DNA from: Okapia johnstoni
Taxonomy: Eukaryota > Chordata > Mammalia > Artiodactyla > Giraffidae
DNA: 64,000 nucleotides
Direction of reading: 5' to 3'
Assembly: GCA_024291935.2 (NCBI GenBank)
Contig: CM044309.1
Location: forward strand, 95,939,628 to 96,003,627
In this document: positions 36,701 to 48,700 of the stretch, one piece after another
Layout: the number at the start of each line of letters is the position of its first letter
How positions within the stretch are numbered: position 1 is the stretch's first letter
The notes under the pieces: generated by a model
Databases searched by the model: none
What the model was told of the DNA's origin: nothing
The model's input: only the letters and a program-made list of their open reading frames with translations
Made by a program: the position numbers and the translations under genes

Positions 36701-39700
36701 TACATAAAAACCACAACATTGTCACCAGGCAAAAGTGCTGGATGCTGCTGCAGCTCAAGTCTCACTTTCTGGGCTGCAGAAGCAAGACTGCAGAACTGCT
36801 GAGTTCAAAAGATCTGAGGGGAACATTCTCTCCTTAAAGGTATAGCTATCAAATTCAAGTCTTGAGTGCTGGAGTTTCTACCATCCCTACCCTGGTACCT
36901 TGGCATGAAAAGTATTCAAGTGATTGGGACTTCCCTGCTGGTCCAGTAGTTAAGAATCTGCCGATCAATGCAAAGGATACAGGTTCAACCCCTGCTTGGG
37001 GAACTAAGATCCCACATGCCACAGAGCAACAAAGCCCATACCACAGAGCCTGCGAATCACAACTAGTGTCCCTGCGGGCCACAAAAGATCCCACACGACA
37101 CAATAAAGGTCCCTCATACTGCAGCAAAGACCCAAAGCAGCCAAATACAGAAATATTTGTAAAAAGTATACAGTGATCAAACATTTTCTGAAGGGCCTAA
37201 TCAGAAACCACAGAGGGCTATTCTGCTTTATGTAATATATACTACATAACAGGGAATACAGACAGAAAGTGTTAGTCGCTCAGTCATGTCCTACTCTTTG
37301 CAACCCCATGGACTTGCCAGGCTCCTCCATCCATGGGATTTTCCAGGTCAGAATACTGCAGTGGGTTGCCATTTCCTTCTCCAAGGGATCTTCCTGACCC
37401 AGGGATCAAACCTGGATCTTCCTCATTGCAGGCAGACTCTGCCATCTGAGCCACCAAGGAATAGAGAGAAGATAACTCAAAACTAAAATGTCTCAGAAAG
37501 CAAGGTGTAGAACTGTATACACACAGTGTGAGCCTCCTGCAGGCTTGTAGATGTATAAGAATATCTGGGGTAAAGAAAATAAGAACATTTACTTACCCAC
37601 TGCAAAGATGGCAACTGAAAAGGAAGGGTGTGTGGTAGAATAAGGGTATTTTCATTGTCAAATTTTAACTGTGAACCACATCAACTTATTACCAACATTA
37701 ACAAACAATTCTTTTAAAAAGTAAATCATCTGCAACCGCTTGGGATCAATGGTCTGGTAATGTCTGATAACACAAAACTTGCAGGCACCTGTTGACTCTG
37801 CAATACCAAGCCCAGGTATTCCCTCAAAAGAAATTTTTAAAAATGTCCATTTGTACAAGAATATTCAGAAGGAATGTTTTCATAATAGCCCCAAACTGGA
37901 AATAACCCAGACATATATCAACAAAAAAGTGAATAAACAACCTGTGGCACAATCATACAATGAAATACTACATAGCAATACAAAAAGAACAAGTTTCTGA
38001 TATAAGCAATAATATGGATAAAATTCAAAGACAATACTGAGTGAGGAAACCAGACACAAGTGACCATATTTCACTTTAGATGAAGTTCTTAAACAGGCAA
38101 AACTGACCTATGATAGAAAAAAAAAAGTTTCAACAATGACTGTCTACGAGGGTATATGGACAGGAATGGCTGGGAAGGGGCATGAGAGAACCATATGGGG
38201 GCAGTGAGACTATTCTATATTTTAATAGGGGTTTGGGCCAAACATAGGTCTAAGGGCAAATGTTATACCCAGAATGGATGCATTTCACTATGTGTAATTT
38301 ACTTTAAAAAATCCTATAAATAAATATTGAACTCTGGTTAATATTAATATAATGCATGCTCATATGAGAAGGGGTAGAGTGTGCTAATGTTTGTAATCCA
38401 TTCTGAAATGCATTAAAAAAATCAGATGGATTGATGGATAAGCATGTGATAGAGAGATAAGAGCAAATACGGCAAAATGAACAACTGAATACAGATAGTG
38501 GATCTATGGATATTCACTATATAATTCTTTCAACTTAGCTGTATGCTTGACATTTTTGATAATAAAACGTTAGGGGAAATTAATCATCTTACTATGATGA
38601 TTTACTTCAATTACTTAAATTTACTTAAATTTTTTTTACTCCTGAGAAAAGTTTAGTTGGAAAATTAAGACGGGAAATGTTCAGAGGATGAGAGGTCTGA
38701 ATTATTTTTTGAATTTTTTTTTAACAATGTGATTTGAAGAGAAAAATATTTTTTAAAGTATATTTTTAAGAGCACTGAAATTCAGAGTGAGGAAAAGATT
38801 AGCTTGCATTTATGATTATTCAAATAAATTTAAAGAAAGCGGGAACAATTGGAAAGATAATAAAAGGCTGAAGCGAGAAAATACAAACTGTAAAAAAAAA
38901 AAAAAAGAATTTGTATGGCTTTCAGCAAGAACAGTTATTCTATGGTTTATAATGAAGACTTTACAAAACCTGCACAAATCTCCCCAGACCCAACCACATA
39001 AGCACTGACTCACTAACGAAAATTTTAATAACAGCTTATGATTGCCAGACAGTGTTTGACATGCCAGGGGTGAAACCATGGCAGTGTCTGAGGTCCCTGC
39101 TCTCAGAGTTCCAGGATGAAGAGAGAGGAAATAAGCAGGTAAACAAAAGGATGGGCAAAAGATGAATGCTCTGAGAAGAAAACAGTTGGCAATAAAAATA
39201 GAGTGGGTGGGGCAGAGGGAGCAGTGAGACGGGTGGTCCCTGGGATGACATTTGAAGACGTCAGACTTCAGAAGACCCAGGAATAGTTTTCTAAGCTGAA
39301 CACAAAAGGTACAAAAAATAGGGACCATTTTGCTGAGATACAGAAAGCCAGTGTGGCTGAAACGCAGGGGGCCCAGGATCTACCTGTGTAGGATACAGAT
39401 CATAAAGCCAGAGCTAAGAGTGATGGGCAGGCATTGGAGGGGTTTAAGTGGGAGTGATATGACCTGATTTACATTACAGAGATCACTGGGGTTCCTCTGT
39501 GAAGAATGGGTTAGAGGTATGAGAGCCATAGCTCAGAGTCCAGTATTAAGTCCACCATAAGAGTTGGTTCAAGAGAGAGTGGTGGGGGCTTCCCTGGTGG
39601 CTCAGTGGTAAAGAATCCACCTCCCTGATCCAGGAAGATCCCATATGCCGCAGAGCAACTAAGCCCAAACTGCCACAACTACTGAGACCGTGCTTTAGAG

Positions 39701-42700
39701 CCTGGGAGCTGCAACTATTGAGCCCGTGTGCCACAACTACTGAAGTCCGTGTGCCCTAGAGCCTGTGCTCTGCAACAAGAGAAGCCACTGCAATAAGAAG
39801 CCTGAGCACTGTAACTAGAGAGTAGCACCTGTTCATCACAACTAGAGAAAAGTCCACACAGCAACGAAGACTCTGGCAGAGCCAAAAATAAATAAACACA
39901 ATTATTTTAAAAAAGAGAGAGGGTGGAGGCTCAGACCAGCCAAGTAGCAGTTGACAGTGTTAGCGGACAGACAGATTTAGGATTGATTTGGAAAGCAGAG
40001 GCAAAGGGTTAAGGACTGACCAAATGACAATAAATATATGCCCCGTTACTAAGTGAAAGAAGTCAAATACAAAAGTCTATTTACTGTATGATTCCAGAAC
40101 TCAGTGACAGAAAGCAGATGGTGTTACCTGGGGAGTGGATTGACTGCAAAGGATTCAAGGGGACTTTTTTTTTCTGATGTTTTTAGGTCTTTTCACTTAG
40201 TCTTTTTTTTTTTTTGTAATTGAAATATAGTTGATTTACAATGTTGTGTTAGATTCAAGTGTACAGCAAAGTGATTCAGTCATACTCATATATTTATATA
40301 TTAATATATATATATATATATATATTGTTTTTCAGATTCTTTTCCATTATATTACAAGACACTGAATATAGTTCCTTGTCATACAGTAGGTCCTTGTGGT
40401 TTGTCTATTTTATATATAGCAGTGTGTACCTGTTCGAGGGAAGTTTTAAGGTAAAGGAACTAACTGTCCTAGATCTTGTTGGAGGTGGTGGTTATAGAAT
40501 TGTATACAATTATGTACCGTATTACCTCAATAAAGCTGAAAAACAGAACCCCACAAAACAAAAAATGCCTCAGTAACAACACTGCATGAAAACCACAGAA
40601 ATATATGCTGCACAGAACCATTCAGAGTCCTGTAAGCGTCCCTCCCACACAGCCCCAGGCACATAGTAGCTACTCAGTAAACGGTCAGCAGATTGAAACA
40701 ACTGAATCGGTTATGAGGAATGGGCCAAAGGAGAATTTTCAGGGTGGGGCCAATGTTCTTGCTAATAACTAAGTGTTCTACCCCTTCTGGGAAAACCCAT
40801 GGGGTAAAAATGAACACAAGCCCAAGGAGATAAGGAATTTCCATGTCTGTCCTCCTTCTCCCCTCCATAAGATTGTATGATGAATCACAACAGACACTAT
40901 CAAAATGAGGAGAATGTAGGTGAAAGCTGAGGATGGACGTCAACTGCATTTTTTTTAAAAGGCTAATATTTTCAAAAATTCTGAATGAGTTGTCATTGCC
41001 TCTCTCTCTCTTTTTTTTTTTGCCACCCCTTGCGGCACATGTGAATCTTAGACCAAGGATGGAACCTGTGCCCCCTGCAGTAGAAGCGTGGAGTTTTAAC
41101 CACTGGACCGCCAGGGAAGTCCCAAGTCGTCATTGTTTTAAAATCAGATTTCACACATGAAATCAAAGTTCTGGCTTCTCTTGAAAAGCTAAGTCTCCTG
41201 CAGCTCTGGACTCAGTTCCCAAGTGGCCACATGGTTGGTGCCCATTCCTGTAGGCGTCCACCCTCCTCTCTCTCACACCACTTGCCTCCCCTCTGTTGAG
41301 CTTGCAGCTCCTGATGACATCAATCAGGAACTAGATAACGACTCTAAGAACTTTAAAACCAGCTGGAAACTTAATTATCCCACCCCCATTGTGCATTTTA
41401 TTAACCCCTTTGCTAATCTGTTTCTCTAATTAAGTGATTAGCAATAAAACTCAAACGACGGATAAGTCGGCAAGGTATCGGAGGAAAATGGGAAAAGGGT
41501 TGCTGAGGACCTTGGGTAATTACAAGTTATGTCCACAATCTTAGGAGGGAAAACTGTACCCTCAGTAGAATTAAGGATGTGTTAAGGACTCCATGGGACC
41601 CAGGGCTAGACAGGCAGAATAAGGAGCCAGAGGTGATTCCCAAATGCAGTTCTGGAAGAAGCCCTTGGCAACATGTGGTTGGTCTAACATTTTCTTTATG
41701 TTCTCAGGACTGGGGTGCTTCACTGTGGGAAGGCCAATATGAAGCTGAATGAAAATCTTGGGTCCCTTGGGGAACATATAAATAGAATAAGGGGAGTTTC
41801 TATTGTTATTCAAAGGGAGGATGAAGGCTTCCCTGGTGGCTCAGTGGAAAAGAATCTGCCTGCCAATGAAGATGTGGGTTGATCCCTAGATCATGAAGAT
41901 CCCCTGGAGAAGGAAATGGCAACCCACTCCAGTATTCTTGCCTGGGAAATCCCATGGACAGAGGAGCCTGGCGGGCTACAGTCCATGGGGTCACAAAAGA
42001 GTCGGACATGACTTAGCAACTAAACAACAACAACTCCAATATAAGGCAATAAATAAACACACAACCAGTCTCCCTTTTATCACTGATGGATGGATCAGCC
42101 TGGACAGGCCCAAGTGCAGTTCTTCTCAGAGCACAGGCCCCCAGCCACTGTCCCTTGAAATTATCTTCAATGTTTTTATGTAGTCAATGAGGTTACTCCA
42201 TCCTGGAAATCATTCAGCCTCCAAAAATTGACTCTGCCTTCGGAAAATTGACTCTACACTGCCTTATGTGTTGATTTTTATATTTAACCCCCTAAGAAAA
42301 ATTTTACTTCCTTTCATCTACAGTCTTAGAGGGGTGCTGCTCTATAACCCTCAAACACTGTCCTCAACTTGTTGCATCTTACTGTCAGTTAAATAGGGTT
42401 ATCTGAGGCTGTACTTCTCAAACTCGAAAATGGATAAAAATCACATGGGCAGTAGAGTGGAGTGTGAAAATGCAGATTGAGATTCAGCAGACCTCAGTTG
42501 GGGGCTGAGATTCTGTAGTGCTGCTAGTCCTAGGACCAGTGTTATTCGCTCAGTCATGTCCAACTCCCCATGGACTGTAGCCCACCAGGTTCCTCTGTCC
42601 ATGGAATTCTCCAGGCAAGAATACTGGAGTGAGTAGCCATTCCCTTCTCCAGGGGATCTTCCTGACCCAGGGATCAAAACCTAGGACCAGTAGTCACGTT

Positions 42701-45700
42701 CCATGGAGAATCTTGTGCAGCATAAAAACTCAACCTGTATCATTATTTAGGTTTTGTTTGTTGGAAAATGTGTAATTTAATAGATCACTAATATTTAACA
42801 TGCCTATGACAACACTAATGTTGCTAGGTAAACACCGAGCAGTCCAATCATCAAATGAGGCAAATTTCAGGCCAGCTTAATCACATCTTTCTAAAATTCT
42901 CAGTAATATAGGCACAAATGAGTAACCCTGTAAAAGGAAGGGAGTTCAATAACTATCACGGGGCTCCTATCTATGACTCAAACTCCATAGCATCAGTTGG
43001 CTGGCACTATGAAGTGGTTGTCCAAAGTGGTGCTCAAAGACGCATCCAAACTTTGTCTTAGAGTCACTCATTAATTCAAAATACTTAACATTTGCTAAGC
43101 TTGGGAACTTAAAGCAGTGGCAATGTAGAAGGTGGCATTCCTTTATTAGAACAACGGCTCTGAAGAGTTATGGGTCTAGATGGTACAAAAGACTCCAATC
43201 ATCCTATTCTCCCCCCAATCCTCACTTTTTTTTGGTCACGCTGCTCAGCATATGGGATCTTAGTTCCCCAACCACGGATCAAACCCAAGCCGTTTGCATT
43301 GGAAGCACAGAGTCTTAACCACTGGGTTGCCAGAGCATTCCCAATCATCGTATTTTGAGTGATGCTTACCCAAGTACATTAGAAGGAGGAGGCATTCTAT
43401 ATGCAATTGTTTTAGCATCAGGGGCCTAGAAGGCTCATGTTTAAACTGCAAAGTTTCATCTTAAAATCAAATCACAGGTCAAGAAGCACATGAAAGGATG
43501 CTCAAGATTGCTAATCATCAAGGGAATACAGATCAAAATTACGATATCACCTCACACCTATCAGAATGGCATCTCCAAAAAGCACAAATAACAAATGTTG
43601 GTGAGGATGTGGAGAAAAAGGAAGCTTCATACACTGTTTGTGGGAATGTAGATTGGTTCAGGCACTGTGGAAAATAGTATGGAAGCTTCTCAAAAAATTA
43701 AAAATAGAGTTACCATATGATCTAGTAAATTCCACTCTTGGGTATATATCTGAAAAAAATGAAAAATCAAATTCAAAAAGATACACGCAACCCCAATGTT
43801 CATATCAGCATTATTTACAATAGTCAAGATATGGAAGCAAACTAAGTGTTCATCAACAGATGAATGGATGAAGAAGATGAATGAAATACTACTCAGCCAT
43901 AAAAAAGAATGGAATTTTGCCATTTACAGCAACATGGGTGGACTTAGAGGACATTATGCTAAGTGAAATAAGTCAGAGGAAGACAAATACTATATGATAC
44001 AACTTACATGTGGAATCTAAAAAATACAACTAGAGAATAAAAAAGAAGCAGATTCATAGATATAGAAAACAAACTAGTGGTTACTAATGGAGAAAGGGAA
44101 GGGGGAGGGGCAATTTAGGATTAGGGGATTAAGAGGTACAAATTATTAGGTATAAAATAAGCTGCAAAGATGTATTATACAACATGGGGAATATAGCTAA
44201 TATTTTATAATAACTATAAAAGGAGTATAACCTTTAAAAATTATGAATGACTATATTGTACATCTGTAACACAGAATATTGTACAGCAACTACACTCCAA
44301 TAAAAAAAATCAAATCACAGTCAAATATTACATCAGTGATAATTTGCAATCACATGGGAAACTTCCACGACCTCCCACCACTTCAATTCAACCATTTGCA
44401 TCTGTGCCCATTTAATATTCTACATCCTCTTATACTGATGAGCTGTCCATTCCCCTACCTAAGGCCAGCCCCCACACTGAAAATCATAGCTCTGCAATTA
44501 TCTCTTCTCTCCTGTGCATCAAAATTTCCCTCACCATTGGTTCATTTCCATCAGCAGACAAAACATTCCATTCTTTTTTTAAAAGAAGATGCTCTTGAGC
44601 CCACATCTTTTTCCAGTGATTACCCCAATCTCTCTCTTCCCTTTGCCTCCTAACTCCATGAAAGGGCTTTTGATGCTCCCCATCTCTCACTTGCTTCTCT
44701 GATCCCTTGTGAACCCACTCCAATTAGGCTTTGGAGCCCACATGCCACTTAAACTACTCTTCACAAGGCCACCCATAGCCTCCACATATACTAAACCCAG
44801 TGGTCAATTCCCAGCCTTCATGTACTTGCCCTTTAAAGCAGCATGGATTACATGGGTCCCTCTTCCCTGGAAAATACTTCTTCTTTTCTAAAATAATTTT
44901 TAGTAATTTTTAAAAAATATTTATTTGGCTGCATGGAGTCATAGTTGCCCGCATGTGGGATCTTTGTCGTGGCACATGGATTCTCTAGTTGGGGTGCACA
45001 GGCTCAGTAGTTGCCCTGGGCAGGCTTTTAGTTGCTCTGCAGCATGTGGGATCTTAGTTACCTGACCAGGGATCCAACCGGTGCCTTCTGCAGTGAAAGC
45101 GCCAAGTCTTAAACTCTGGATGATCAAGGAAGTCCAAAAGGTACAAACTTTGAGCTATAAAATAAGTAAGTCATAGGAGAGAATATAGAACATGGTGACT
45201 ATAGTTAATGATACTGGATTGCTGAAAGATGCCCAGAGTAGATCTTAAAAGTTAATCATCATGAGAAAGACAAATTTTGTTAAGCATATATTCTGACAGA
45301 TGTTAATTAGACTTTGGGTGGTGATCAATTTGCAGTATTTACAAAAATCAAATCATGTTATACACTTGAAACTAATGTTATATATCAATTATGCTGTGCT
45401 GCGTGCTATGCTTAGTCACTCAGTCATGTCTGACTCTTTGTGACCCCATTGACTGCAGCATGCCAGGCTCCTCTGTCCTGCACTATTTCCTGGATAGTTT
45501 GCTCTAATTCATGTCCACTGAGTCACTGATGCCATCCAACCATCTCATCCGGTTGCCCCCCTCTCCCCCTGCCCTCAATCTTTCCCAGCATTAGGGTCTT
45601 TTCCAGTGAGTTGGCTCTTCACATCAGGTGGCCAAAGTGCTGGAGCTTCAGTATTCATCATCAGTCCTTCCAATGAATAGTCAGGACTGATTTCCTTTAG

Positions 45701-48700
45701 GATTGACTGGTTTGATCTCCTTGCAGTCCAAGGGAATCTCAAGAGTTTTCTCCAACACCACAGTTCAAAAGCATCTTGTATTTATTTACTTATTTGCCTG
45801 AGCCAGGTCTTAGTTGCAGCATACAAAATCTTGTATTTACAGCATTCAAACTCTTGGTTGGGGTATTAGTTCTCTGACCAGGGATCGAACTTGGGTCCGT
45901 TGCATTGGGAGCTGGGAGTCTTAGCCACTGGACCACCAGGGAAGTCCCAGGACACTTCTGTTTAGATGTCTCCCTATGAGACTACTATACATTCAACAGG
46001 CTTAATCATGAGGTCATTAACTTCCTCCTAAGCTAAACTCTGGCCTCCTTCATCTATCTTCCACTTTTGTCTCCCTCTGTATCTACCATACCAAATTTCT
46101 CTGAATATTTCTTTTAAATGTTTAATCAGATTCCTTGTTAGTTTCACGTATACAGTTGCAACTCATCTACTCATTCTTTCCCTAGCTCACTGACAACAGA
46201 AGATAAGGCAGAGATAGGAAGTCTCAGCCTCCAAATCTATTTTTACAACTGATAGGTCAATATAAATGACGTCAGAACATTACAATGACAGAACATTTGG
46301 AAAATGAAATTTCTTAAAGTCCACCAAAGGAAGAAAGAACTAAGCTAAGAATAAGACTATCTGGGACATCTTGGAAATGTCACAGATTTATCTTCTTGTG
46401 GCCCAGTTTGATTCCAAAAGAAATCCAGAGATGAGAAAATCCATAACTGGGTTTCTGCTTGCTTTATGGAATGACTTTGATGGAAACAGAAACTATGTTT
46501 TGACACCTAAAACTAACACAACTAAATCAACTACACTCCAATTAAAATAACCAACTATGTTTTGAGTATTACAGGCTACTTTTACATTTTTAATAATCCT
46601 AGAAATTTCATGACTCACCTCATTTTACAAACGAAGAAACTAAGATCCAAAAAGATTAAGCAGAGTGCTGAATACACAGCTGGTTACTGGCAAGATAGAA
46701 TCTCAAATTCTGCTTTCTATCAAGCTCACCATTTTACTGCATCACAGTACATACATACATATTGATTCAAGGTTTTGTTGCCATATTATATTTGCTCAAC
46801 TTGAAACTGGTTTATAAACCGAAATTAGCATAAACAACCTAGTTTAATAAGTTTGGAAATTAGCTTAAGTCTGGGATAATATAGCGGTTTCATTTCATTT
46901 CCTCATTTTCCCATTTAAGTTCAATGGAAGAGAGTAATTCATTTAGGAAGCACAAATGGCGTTAGGCGGACTCACCATCTCCAGAGCAGAAGGGATTCTA
47001 GTTAACACTGACAAAGTGGAAGAGGCCCAAGTAAATTTGCCAAAAGTAGGAATATGGAAATTGTGCCCATGGCCAGAACAATAGACATAGCTTTGTCAAA
47101 ACAAAGAACAGTAAAGTGAGGGAAGACGATTTGTCCAGCCCTTGTGCTACTTCATGGCTTTTTTTTTTTTCCCAGTTGCTGGTTTCCTATTCACTCTAAC
47201 AAAGAAAAAGATTAAACACTGAATTTAACATTTCACAAGTTTTTATTACACTTTAGCAGAAGCAAAACACTGCACATACTAAGCTGCAGCATTCAAAAAT
47301 CCAAACTAGGGAAAACCATCAGATAACAATCGCCAAGAGCAATCGCCCAGTTCAGTCCTACAAAAGAAAATCGTCCAGACTTTATGCCCACGGTGTGTGT
47401 TCAGCGCAACGGAAAAGCTTTAACTCTGATACAGACTAGGGATCGAACCCGCGTCTCTTAGATTTTCTGAATTGGCAGGCAGGTTCTTTACCGCTGAGCC
47501 ATCAGGGAAGCCCTATACAGACGAAATTTAAATGTAACTATCCTGAGGGTTATTACTGCTCTGAACTAATCAATATACTACATACATGACACAATAACAT
47601 CTTTGGCTTCTCAATGTGGACGGCTAAGAAACTACATCAGGTATGAGACAGGAGGTAAATTAGCCTTTAATTTAAAGTACAAAGCTGAAACGACAGGCCC
47701 TGAAAATACAGCCACAAAATAATGCCCAGGGGCACTCTTTCTTTGAACATTGTGTGAGCTGCAGATTTTTCTCCCTGGCTCTCTGCTGGGCTTTTTGGAG
47801 TTGAAAACTGTTTCTCAGGTGCTAGGCTATAGGTGTCAAGGACCACCCAAGTCCTTTTAAAGACGTTTTGTGCACTTGCATTCATAATTTATGACACTCC
47901 TTTTTTCCCTGGTAAGCCAAAAAAGCACTTACTGCCTCGGAGCTTCATCAAACTAGTCGGTGATCCAAATAAGATATTAAGAGGGTTTTCACTCCGGCTC
48001 TATGAAATCTCCTGCCCCGTCCTCCCCTCCTCCCCTCCTCCCCGCCGCCCCCCCCCCCCCCGCCCGCCAATCTCACCCACACGCCCAGTCACATACCCCA
48101 TGCATCCACCGAAGAAAGCTTTTTAAACGAACAGAACACAAACTCACAGACCCAACCCCCAACCACTAGTTACTCGGGCACACGTTAAGGAGGTGCCAAT
48201 TTTATACAGGGATTTTGTTTTTAAACTCTTCCTAGAAACGACCACAGCTGTGCGCTCCCAGAGCTTTTTCGTTACAAAGCGTGTATGTGGTTTTTAAGAC
48301 AGTTATTTTTATCTCTACTTCCTACCGTGTGAGGGGGCGGTGCGCAACGCAGGTAGTCAGCAACCTCCGTCACTCGGGTGACTGGGCTTTAAAAGGCTGC
48401 ATTCACAGGCTTGGGGGTAATATTCCAGCCCCAGACCCCACCCTGGCTGCTGGTTAAACTCTAACGGCCACAGAAAGTCACTTGGACGGTCCAATCTGAT
48501 GGCTCTTTGAGGGCCCTGGGCATCTGTGTTGGGAAAGGGAAGTTGGGGTGGAAGGACACTTTGCACAGATCCTTGACTGCTCAACAGACCAGCCTCGGCA
48601 GGCGTTCTGGACCACACGTGCACAGAGCGAGCAAAACAAAACCAACCCGGACTCCGGGCGGAGAGGGAAGCGCCGCGCGGTTAACCGAGGGGAGCGGTCA

